Assembly: GCA_938041275.1 (NCBI GenBank)
Contig: CALISH010000001.1
Location: 1-23,593, forward strand
DNA from: an uncultured Solobacterium sp.
Lineage (GTDB): Bacteria > Bacillota_I > Bacilli_A > Erysipelotrichales > Erysipelotrichaceae
Length of the DNA: 23,593 nucleotides
Direction: 5' to 3'
The position numbers and the translations under genes are program-made. The notes under the pieces were generated by a model. The model did no database searches and was not told the origin of the DNA. It saw only the letters and a list, made by a program, of their open reading frames with translations. This document shows positions 1 to 6,377 of the stretch, piece after piece (position 1 is the first letter of the stretch; the number at the start of each line of letters is the position of its first letter).

Positions 1-22
1 TTTTTAATAATCTTTGTAAAAT

Positions 23-82
23 ATTTACTAAAAATATTTATAGTAAATGTATTGACATATACTATAAATAATGATAGTATAT
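23..82. promoter_or_regulatory. Two tandem operator-like dyads
   Basis: Two dyads share one geometry. The first has ATTTACTA at 23-30 and its reverse complement at 41-48. The second has ATATACTA at 57-64 and its reverse complement at 75-82, and an extra pair extends its arms to 9 bp. Both are 8 bp arm, 10 bp gap, 8 bp arm, with centres 34 bp apart. The second covers the spacer and -10 box of the plus-strand promoter, so a protein bound there should affect transcription of the 111-458 gene. The half-site consensus is ATWTACTA. The binding protein is unknown; the HTH protein encoded at 471-890 is the nearest candidate. Confidence 0.6.
52..80 (+). promoter_or_regulatory. Sigma-A-type promoter for the plus-strand gene pair
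   Basis: A perfect -35 box TTGACA at 52-57 is followed by a 17-bp spacer and TAGTAT at 75-80, a 4/6 match to the -10 consensus. Start codon ATG at 111 follows an AAGAAAGG-like ribosome binding site. The promoter drives the two plus-strand genes and overlaps the second dyad, so it is probably repressible. Confidence 0.7.
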
Positions 83-110
83 AGATGTAAAAAGAAAGGC
101 ATTAAAAATC

Positions 111-458
111 ATGACAAAAATGACATACAAACAAGAAAAATTTATCGAAAGCCTAATCAGTAAGAAACAAGAAGAATGTCCAGAATTAATATACGAATAT
201 TATCAAAACAAACAATTTATGACAATGCAACAGGCAAGTAACATGATCCAATCATTACTCGAATGGGCAGATAAAACTGACGACCAATTAGAAGATAAGA
301 AAATCAGTGCACAGGTTTATTACATCGTTTCTCACAAGAAAACTAAGAAGTGGGCCGAAAAATACAATGCAATCAGAAATATGCTACACATCAACTTAAC
401 AAAGGCAACAGTATTAACTCACGAACAGTTACAATCAATAAAGGAAATCGTATTCTAA
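111..458 (+). CDS. Hypothetical protein, 115 aa
   Basis: I do not recognise this protein. It is 115 residues, charged and predicted mostly helical, with no signal peptide, membrane segment or catalytic motif visible. The AAGAAAGG site upstream and the TTGACA promoter support the start; a second ATG lies three codons in. It is the first gene of a two-gene plus-strand unit and ends 12 bases before the start of an HTH protein gene. Its position beyond the lysis cassette, on the strand opposite the late operon, with its own promoter and operator-like dyads, is typical of phage accessory (moron) or lysogeny-maintenance genes. Function cannot be inferred from sequence alone. Confidence 0.7.
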   Translation: MTKMTYKQEKFIESLISKKQEECPELIYEYYQNKQFMTMQQASNMIQSLLEWADKTDDQLEDKKISAQVYYIVSHKKTKKWAEKYNAIRNMLHINLTKATVLTHEQLQSIKEIVF

Positions 459-470
459 AGGAGGAAAAAT

Positions 471-890
471 ATGGAAAAGATTAATCTAATTGAAATGGTC
501 CAGGAAGTTTTGGATAGTAGCGAAACAGCTTATTCTCTAAGTAAGAAGTCAGGAATTTCCGAACAGTTAATCGGCAAATATCGCAATGGCGTTACTTCTG
601 TCGCAAATATGACAATTGAGAACGCGCAGAAATTGATAAATATAGACCTAGCTGAACCAGAACGCAAAGACGGCAACCGCGTGTTTGCTTCTCTTCTCGC
701 TGCACCAGTTCTTCAGCGCTTCAACTATGACGCCGACTTTATCTGCAGCAATCGTTTATCATTAAAATGGGGCGAATATACGCCTTTCTTGGACTACTTC
801 CTGGCGTGCTTCGACGATATGAATAATATCTCAATTATCATGCGCTTTGAAGATCCGGAAGACACAGAGACTTTCGAAGAAATTTTATAA
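471..890 (+). CDS. XRE-like HTH domain protein, 139 aa
   Basis: Residues about 17-45 resemble a Cro/CI-type helix-turn-helix: SLSKKSGISEQLIGKYRNG has the usual layout of a turn glycine followed by a recognition helix. Residues 66-139 form an unrecognised second domain with an acidic C-terminus. A strong AAAGGAGG site sits just upstream and fixes the start. It is the second gene of the plus-strand unit and could autoregulate through the dyads at 23-82. From about position 660 the codons become visibly more GC-rich than in the first half, suggesting a domain graft or separate ancestry. DNA binding is inferred from the HTH pattern only; a phage repressor, an antitoxin-like protein or an accessory regulator are all possible. 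Confidence 0.65.
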   Translation: MEKINLIEMVQEVLDSSETAYSLSKKSGISEQLIGKYRNGVTSVANMTIENAQKLINIDLAEPERKDGNRVFASLLAAPVLQRFNYDADFICSNRLSLKWGEYTPFLDYFLACFDDMNNISIIMRFEDPEDTETFEEIL

Positions 891-901
891 AAACAAAAAA
901 C

Positions 902-928
902 AGCCTACCCTCGCAATGAGAGTAGGCT
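902..928. terminator. Bidirectional rho-independent terminator
   Basis: The arms AGCCTACCCTC (902-912) and GAGAGTAGGCT (918-928) pair over 11 positions with one mismatch around a 5-nt loop. Read on the minus strand the hairpin is followed by a T-rich tract (complement of the A-rich run at 890-900), ending the late operon after the holin. Read on the plus strand it is followed by TTTATTCTTTT, ending the 111-890 unit. It therefore separates convergent transcription units. Confidence 0.85.
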
Positions 929-933
929 CGTGT

Positions 934-1401
934 TTATTCTTTTGGCTTTTCTGCTAATTGTTGTGCATCTGCTTTTTGTTTTAAAGTATCTAATGCTTTT
1001 ACAATGATTGCCGGCATTGGCAATCCCATCAATCCGAGGTTCTCGATAATCGAAATTCCCTCGCTTGCAATAAATCCAGTAACCACAGCATTACGGATTA
1101 GTTCCATACCTGTCACTTTATCTAATTGTACAGCGATAAATACCATCAACAAGATACCGCCCTTACGGAATAATCCTTTGAGTGATGCTCTGCTCTCCAA
1201 TGCCCCTGTTTTGGACTTTGGAGAGGCTTTGAAAATACCTGCCGTAATAAGACCTGTTCCATAGTCCGCTACCATAAACCAGATGAGTGTAATTAACATT
1301 TGATCGCTTCCCCCTAATGCTGTTGCTATTGTTCCGAAAATAAGGGCGATGTATCCAAATGCCTCACCGCTCATTCCTAATACTTTATTTAATTTTTCCA
1401 T
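934..1401 (-). CDS. Phage holin (holin_4 / toxin secretion-lysis family)
   Basis: A 155-aa membrane protein with about four hydrophobic segments (roughly residues 15-32, 36-56, 80-97 and 104-125) separated by a basic stretch with SPKSKTGALESRASLKGLFRKG, which resembles the cytoplasmic loop of the phage_holin_4 family. Holins of this family oligomerise in the cytoplasmic membrane and open lesions that let the endolysin reach the wall. It lies immediately downstream of the GH25 endolysin gene and is the last late gene, 6 bases before the terminator. A TAGGAGG-type site precedes the start. The C-terminal tail is charged and Lys/Glu-rich, as usual for holins. Confidence 0.88.
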   Translation of the reverse strand: MEKLNKVLGMSGEAFGYIALIFGTIATALGGSDQMLITLIWFMVADYGTGLITAGIFKASPKSKTGALESRASLKGLFRKGGILLMVFIAVQLDKVTGMELIRNAVVTGFIASEGISIIENLGLMGLPMPAIIVKALDTLKQKADAQQLAEKPKE

Positions 1402-1413
1402 TTTTATTTCCTC

Positions 1414-2385
1414 CTATCTAACACGAATTGTTTTGCCTGGATAAATCAAATCCGGATTATCAATTCCGTTGATTTCTGCCAGCCACTGCCAAGAAACACC
1501 ATGTGTTGCTCCGATGCCCGATAGCGTATCGCCATCTTGGATTGTGTAGTATTCTTCACCGCCACCGGAATTACTTACATTAGCAGAACCTCTAATTACA
1601 ATCTGTTGTCCTGGGAAAATCAAATTAGGATCATTTAAACGATTGATTGCCGCAAGTTCCTGCCATGTAGTTCCGTATCTCGCCGCAATTCCGGACAGTG
1701 TATCACCGGATTGTACGATATATACGTCCGGTGCTTCAGGAGCAATAACAGATGGTGCCGGAGCATAGTTATCCGGTCTATCTGCGGATACACCAGTACG
1801 ATAGATTGATGGGTCAACAAAGATTACATTTTCGTCTAGCGTTCCATAGTTGCTAGTGTATTGCTGAATAGTTCCGTATGCGGAAGTGTCTACCGTATGA
1901 CTTCCATCATTGTTTCCCCAAGCCGCTACCCACTTATCGTATGGATCACATTCAGGCGCCAAATAACCAAGCCAAGAAAGCGATGTATAAATTCCGGTGT
2001 AGTATCCAGCAGAAGCAATTACGTCGCAGAATGCACGTGACATAGGCGCAATATTATCATGTGTAATATATACGCCGTTATTAACTTTGTAGTGGTCGGC
2101 GTCTTCCATGTCCAGCCAAGCCCCTAATCCAATATCTACTCCACTGATGATAGATACAAATCTTTGTGCTTCTTCTATCGCCTGTGCCACATTCAAAGCA
2201 TAGGAATAGAAATATACGCCGATAGTGATTCCTAAACGTTGACATTCTGCTACATGTCGACGGAATGAGTAATCCTCTCTACTTGCTACACCCGCACGTA
2301 AAATTGCATATTTGCCGGCATAAGGCGAGAAGTCAAAGTTTGGTTGATGTTCTGAAACATCAGGCACGTTATAAATTCTTCCCAT
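1414..2385 (-). CDS. Endolysin: GH25 muramidase with two LysM domains
   Basis: The N-terminal about 200 residues form a glycoside hydrolase 25 lysozyme: the early VPDVSEHQP strand carries the DxSxxQ-type motif and GAWLDMEDAD carries the catalytic acidic residues. The C-terminus has two LysM repeats, each with SGDTLSGI or DGDTLSGI and a terminal NPDLIYPG-type motif, which bind N-acetylglucosamine polymers. The enzyme cleaves the MurNAc-GlcNAc bond of peptidoglycan at the end of infection, after holin action. I chose the ATG at 2385 (323 aa): AAGGAG lies at the right distance and the start falls just after the previous stop. A longer in-frame start at 2448 would overlap the upstream gene. No signal peptide is seen, consistent with holin-dependent release. 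Confidence 0.93.
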   Translation of the reverse strand: MGRIYNVPDVSEHQPNFDFSPYAGKYAILRAGVASREDYSFRRHVAECQRLGITIGVYFYSYALNVAQAIEEAQRFVSIISGVDIGLGAWLDMEDADHYKVNNGVYITHDNIAPMSRAFCDVIASAGYYTGIYTSLSWLGYLAPECDPYDKWVAAWGNNDGSHTVDTSAYGTIQQYTSNYGTLDENVIFVDPSIYRTGVSADRPDNYAPAPSVIAPEAPDVYIVQSGDTLSGIAARYGTTWQELAAINRLNDPNLIFPGQQIVIRGSANVSNSGGGEEYYTIQDGDTLSGIGATHGVSWQWLAEINGIDNPDLIYPGKTIRVR

Positions 2386-2401
2386 TTGTTTATTCTCCTT
2401 C

Positions 2402-2659
2402 CTATTTTTCATCTGCATAGCAAATGTTCTTTGCTTTGCAATATACATCTACGTAGGTTTCATTCTTGTCGCCATTGTGAGTTACCTCGCAATAGTCCGC
2501 CTGTCCATTTGCAGACTTTAAAGCATTAGTACTGACTAGTGCTTTCCAGTTCTGAAGAGTCTTGCAAAACCAAACAACGAAACAATCTTCAGGTTTAACC
2601 TCAGCACTATTTACTTCTGTCATTGCTCTTGATGCTAATTCTTTTGCTTTTTCAATCAT
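2402..2659 (-). CDS. DUF6275-like small phage protein
   Basis: An 85-aa protein with the pattern VVWFCKTLQNWKALVST followed by YCEVTHNGDKNETYVDVYCK. I recall this layout (conserved W, LQNxKAL and YNGDK-like segments) from DUF6275 proteins encoded near the lysis genes of Bacillota phages, but cannot search to confirm. It has four cysteines and no membrane segment. It is the first gene after the hairpin at 2694-2716 and precedes the endolysin by 16 bases. Its function is unknown; position suggests a role in lysis, host takeover or tail completion. Confidence 0.6.
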   Translation of the reverse strand: MIEKAKELASRAMTEVNSAEVKPEDCFVVWFCKTLQNWKALVSTNALKSANGQADYCEVTHNGDKNETYVDVYCKAKNICYADEK

Positions 2660-2693
2660 TTTTATTTTTCCTCTTTCTTTCTATCTATCTAAA

Positions 2694-2716
2694 AAGGCGG
2701 CCGCATTGGTCGCCTT
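2694..2716 (-). terminator. Hairpin with T-tract before the lysis cassette
   Basis: Read on the minus strand, AAGGCGACC and GGCCGCCTT pair over 9 positions with one mismatch around a 5-nt loop, and the 3' arm runs into TTTTT (complement of 2691-2695). This fits an intrinsic terminator or attenuator between the tail genes and the lysis genes. No clear new promoter follows before 2659, so read-through, processing or antitermination must supply lysis gene transcripts. Confidence 0.6.
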
Positions 2717-2728
2717 AATAGCAAATAT

Positions 2729-3436
2729 TTAATTTTCTTTGTAATAGTCCCAAGCACTGCCGAAGCCTGGCTCATTGCCTTTATTACCGTCAATTGTTGA
2801 GATAAACACAATTCCACGTGCGATTGCTAAATCACCTTTGTTATATGTATGTTTTTCGTCCCACGGCTTGATTTCAACCTTCGGTTTATCTTGACTGTTT
2901 TCGCTTGCTTTTAACAACTTGTAATGCTTGCCATCCTTATCCGGAGTACTATTTTCACTCGATATTACATCCTCAACAACCTCATAAGGAATGCCTTTGT
3001 ATTTAAATCGTTCCCCTTTTTTATATGGGAACTTTTTTGGATGCCAATCCTCTAAAAACTTCGCCCACTTGATTACGTCTTTGACATCGGCATTTTGCAA
3101 ACCCAATGCGATAAAATGTGCGACTGCTTCTGTTTCTGCTCTTTGATTGGCTAAATCGATTTCCGCTTGCGGAACTTCTTCAAAAGAAAACCTAATACTA
3201 ATATTGTTATTATCAACTATCTTAGTTTCAAACCCTAAAGGCTTTACTGCGTTGAATTGATAAAGGACTGTTTCTTCTCCCATACTAGAATCTATGATTT
3301 TAGAGCCTGAAACATTGTTTTGAGTCATCAACACTGATGTGTCATAAAGCTTATTGAACGGAATCATCAATTCAAAACTTTTCTTCTGATAAGAAGTGAT
3401 TCCGAAGCTTCTGCCATCATTTAACTTAATTTCCAT
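2729..3436 (-). CDS. Tail-associated protein with CBM5/12-like modules
   Basis: This 235-aa protein follows the tail fibre gene by 19 bases. Residues about 191-231 (PWDEKHTYNKGD, then GxVF, then NEPGFGSAWDYY) match the carbohydrate-binding module 5/12 (chitin-binding type 3) pattern: an early Trp, YxxGD, and a final PG plus W/Y cluster. Residues 131-176 (WHPKKFPYKKGERFKYKG and onward) look like a second, weaker copy. Residues 1-120 are unrecognised and probably attach it to the baseplate or fibre. It could help bind cell wall glycans during adsorption. The CBM assignment is by eye; the structural role is inferred from position. Confidence 0.6.
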   Translation of the reverse strand: MEIKLNDGRSFGITSYQKKSFELMIPFNKLYDTSVLMTQNNVSGSKIIDSSMGEETVLYQFNAVKPLGFETKIVDNNNISIRFSFEEVPQAEIDLANQRAETEAVAHFIALGLQNADVKDVIKWAKFLEDWHPKKFPYKKGERFKYKGIPYEVVEDVISSENSTPDKDGKHYKLLKASENSQDKPKVEIKPWDEKHTYNKGDLAIARGIVFISTIDGNKGNEPGFGSAWDYYKEN

Positions 3437-3455
3437 GCTTGCATACTCCTTTCAA

Positions 3456-4502
3456 TTAATCTATTCTACGCCAGATATTAACAGCGTAATAAGGCGGTAA
3501 TGTTGCCGTTTCGGCTGTTTGGCCAACCACAGCAGTAAAATGGTTCCAGCCTGTGAAACCCTGCCCTGCTCCAGAGACAACAAATGTTGGATTGCCCAGA
3601 GCGTTTAAATCTGTGTCGTTAGTAGCCTTGTATCCAACGGCGTTAGTGTTTCCATTAACCGCGCCGATTGCCGCAGCCAAGTTGCCATTTCTACCGTTTT
3701 TATTTCCGTGGCTGTGCGTTTTACTGCCATCTGATGATTTGATAGGCGTGTTTCGGCTAGCGCCTATCAAGAATCTATCCTCAATCTTCTCCCATCGCCC
3801 AAATCCAAATAATGTGGCTGGGCTAACGATCGCTTCAGAAATATAAAGTGAGCCAATCGGATAAACTCTTTGCAAGAGTTGCGATTGCTCGCTCTTAATT
3901 GCGTTGATTTGATTTTGTAAATTACCTGCTAGGTCCGTACCTAATTGCCCTTTGATTTCGTCAAACCATGCATTAAAAGTTTGAATATATTCCTTTTGCA
4001 AAACTTCTTGATTAAAATCGTAATTAACTAATGCATGTACAAATTTTCTTGAATCACTTACAGTGATTTTTGATAAATTACTCGGATTTGCTGGAACTTT
4101 TACCAGTCCAAGTAATAGATACGTTTTATCGAGTGTTGGTGGAACTGGTGAACTTGCTAATGTTCCATCGATGCACACCGGCGTAACTTCCCTATTAACT
4201 TCATCAAAATGCAACGCAACTGCGGTGATTCTAGATAAAGTTCCGTGTGCTCGTGTTAACGGTAGCGCTATTACAGAATCCGCCGTAAACCATCGGTTAT
4301 TTAGAAATGCCCTGCCTGGTCTAATTTGTACTTGCATCGATGCTTGTTCAACACTGACCTGTAGAGCATCTGCTGATGACTGCACTACACCATCACTGAT
4401 TAATCCGCCTAAATAATTTGAAATATCATTTGCATCATATGTTCTATCATATGAGCCGTCTGTGTTTTGTTTTGCATTAAAGAATCCTGATCTATATGCC
4501 AT
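3456..4502 (-). CDS. Tail fibre / baseplate receptor-binding protein
   Basis: A 348-aa protein. The N-terminus (GFFNAKQNTDGSYDRTYDAN) is the baseplate-attachment start often seen in siphovirus fibre proteins of Bacillota. A central coiled-coil-like stretch (about 180-215) leads to a C-terminal collar-type domain starting YPIGSLYISEA, with a GRWEKIEDRFLIGA strand, a THSHG histidine motif and the terminal signature LPPYYAVNIWRRID. That C-terminus resembles T4 gp10/gp12-like baseplate and short-fibre domains, which trimerise. Its likely job is host surface recognition. It overlaps the Gp37-like gene by 11 bases, placing it in the tail-tip operon. Confidence 0.78.
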   Translation of the reverse strand: MAYRSGFFNAKQNTDGSYDRTYDANDISNYLGGLISDGVVQSSADALQVSVEQASMQVQIRPGRAFLNNRWFTADSVIALPLTRAHGTLSRITAVALHFDEVNREVTPVCIDGTLASSPVPPTLDKTYLLLGLVKVPANPSNLSKITVSDSRKFVHALVNYDFNQEVLQKEYIQTFNAWFDEIKGQLGTDLAGNLQNQINAIKSEQSQLLQRVYPIGSLYISEAIVSPATLFGFGRWEKIEDRFLIGASRNTPIKSSDGSKTHSHGNKNGRNGNLAAAIGAVNGNTNAVGYKATNDTDLNALGNPTFVVSGAGQGFTGWNHFTAVVGQTAETATLPPYYAVNIWRRID

Positions 4503-5514
4503 TATCCATCACCTCCATTGTTGGCAAAATTGTACGCCCATCTACTGAATCAGATAGTGTTGTTGATGAAACCAGAACCTGTACATCATTTCCATCAAAA
4601 GATTTAACGTGAGCGATATCACCTATGGAATAATACTTATCAAATTGATTATCTAGTCCAGAGTCAACTTCTACATCATATTGTCTTTTAATATCCTTTA
4701 ATCCACGTATAGCATATGTTTTTAGCATGTTCTGATACTGTTGCTCGCTTAGCTTATTACCCGCAATTTCAGAACTATAACTTGAACCATCGATATATGT
4801 TTCAAACCTATCCCAACCAGTTTTATCCCCAACACTCTGGGTGACTCTTGGAGCGTTTTCTCTATCTTCTCCACGAATTAATGCCACATTCGAGTACTTT
4901 GAAATATCATCATAGTAGTCATTTGAAATCATGTTGCCACGTTCAAAAGAAAAGAACACATTCGTGTTCCTAGGTTCTTTAATCTCAAGTAGATAGTTTC
5001 CATTAACAAAAGACACGTTATATCCCAAATTGAATTCTTTCAAAGAACCTTCTAGCCAATCTAAAACGCTAGCACTCTTGATTGTTCCATCAGTTTTATA
5101 CTTTTCTAAAAATGCATGTTTAGATTTATCAAACACAATTGGTAATCCCCTCATATTTTGAGAGATAACCAAATCAATCGCTTGTAGTAAGTTTAGATTT
5201 TCTTTTCTGATTTCATCCCAAATGATTCTTCTAGATAGTAGCGACTTTGCACATCTACCACTAACAGTAAGTAGTAATCCCTTATCTAATGATGCTCTGG
5301 TTATCGCTTTTTCAATAATCATTCTATGGGCTAAATCCTTATCTAAATAAAGTTGTCTTCCCACTTTCAACATCTCAAATGTGGATTTTGTCAACGGTAT
5401 TTCTAAAGAAAAGTCACCAGTGGATTTAAATGATTCCGTCCAAATCAAACTAGAGTAATTATCAACAACACCTAAAAGTTTTAAGCCGTTATTTTCTGTA
5501 ATGTTAATAATCAT
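4492..5514 (-). CDS. Siphovirus ReqiPepy6 Gp37-like tail protein
   Basis: A 340-aa protein whose N-terminal segment (YSSLIWTESFKSTGDFSLEIP) is characteristic of the Gp37-like family of siphovirus tail-tip proteins, generally encoded right after Dit. It likely forms part of the tail tip or baseplate hub (Tal position). I chose ATG at 5514: it lies one base after the Dit stop and has GGGGTT upstream, whereas the longer start at 5550 overlaps Dit by 35 bases. It overlaps the downstream fibre gene by 11 bases. No peptidase or lytic domain is visible. Confidence 0.82.
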   Translation of the reverse strand: MIINITENNGLKLLGVVDNYSSLIWTESFKSTGDFSLEIPLTKSTFEMLKVGRQLYLDKDLAHRMIIEKAITRASLDKGLLLTVSGRCAKSLLSRRIIWDEIRKENLNLLQAIDLVISQNMRGLPIVFDKSKHAFLEKYKTDGTIKSASVLDWLEGSLKEFNLGYNVSFVNGNYLLEIKEPRNTNVFFSFERGNMISNDYYDDISKYSNVALIRGEDRENAPRVTQSVGDKTGWDRFETYIDGSSYSSEIAGNKLSEQQYQNMLKTYAIRGLKDIKRQYDVEVDSGLDNQFDKYYSIGDIAHVKSFDGNDVQVLVSSTTLSDSVDGRTILPTMEVMDNGI

Positions 5515-5515
5515 A

Positions 5516-6376
5516 TTAAACCCCGTTATATAGTGTTTCGTTTTCAACAATTACCTGCATGTACTTCACTCCCAATTCAGCGTTGACATAAATCAAATTA
5601 TCCCCAGTCAACAACGTGATCCAATCGCTTGTTCTATCCAAACTATCAATCATATTCGTTTTGTCTAAGGCTACATCGTCTATATAGAAGATGCTCTTTT
5701 CACCGACAGCCGTTTTAATTAAGAGTTCATCATTACTATTGATTGTCGCTTTAATATGCATCCTTTTATCCGTAGTCTGATTGTAGATAACTGGATTTAC
5801 AACATCTCCACCAATTGCTTTTATGTGGATAATGCATCCAACATCTTCGGTGCCTTTGTTCAGAACGGATTGGTGATCTGTACTTGATAAGCTACCGAAT
5901 GGAACTGGCACAGTAATGCTAAATGGAAAATGGAATCCATAACTTACCGTATTGTACGATGTTATGGATTTTGAAGTTTCAACAAAATATGGAGAGAAAC
6001 AGCGAATCGAAATTACTACCATATCATCTCTATAAAACTGTTGATCGCTTACGCCTTCAACATATCCATCAATATACGCATTCAAACTAGGGCTGTAGTA
6101 ATATACCCTTACTTTCTTTTTAGACATAAAGAAAGAGTGCAGAGCATGTCTATTTTCATCAACAGGCTCTAGCACTTTAATCCGTAGCGTTAGTGTCCTT
6201 ATCGATAATCTAACGCTTGTCATTCGTTCTCCGTCGTAATTGGCACCTTTAGATGAACTATATTCAGCACTAACAGGATTCAATCCATCTACTGGATCAC
6301 ACAGAATAAACCGGTTGTCATTTCTGAAGTCTAATGTTTTTCCGTTAGTTTCAATAATTAAATATTTATTTCTCAT
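5516..6376 (-). CDS. Distal tail protein (Dit), siphovirus tail family
   Basis: A 286-aa protein directly after the tape measure. The N-terminal half has the Dit pattern: a first strand about the virion coordinate (NRFILCDPVDGLNPVSAEYSS), R-x-L-T-L-R strands and the MSKKKVRVYYYSPSLNAYIDGYVEGV segment; the C-terminal half is a galectin/CBM-like beta domain expected of long Dit proteins. Dit forms the hexameric ring that joins tail tube to baseplate and is the hub for fibre proteins. The gene order tape measure, Dit, Gp37-like, fibre is the standard tail-tip order and supports the call. Confidence 0.85.
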   Translation of the reverse strand: MRNKYLIIETNGKTLDFRNDNRFILCDPVDGLNPVSAEYSSSKGANYDGERMTSVRLSIRTLTLRIKVLEPVDENRHALHSFFMSKKKVRVYYYSPSLNAYIDGYVEGVSDQQFYRDDMVVISIRCFSPYFVETSKSITSYNTVSYGFHFPFSITVPVPFGSLSSTDHQSVLNKGTEDVGCIIHIKAIGGDVVNPVIYNQTTDKRMHIKATINSNDELLIKTAVGEKSIFYIDDVALDKTNMIDSLDRTSDWITLLTGDNLIYVNAELGVKYMQVIVENETLYNGV

Positions 6377-6377
6377 A

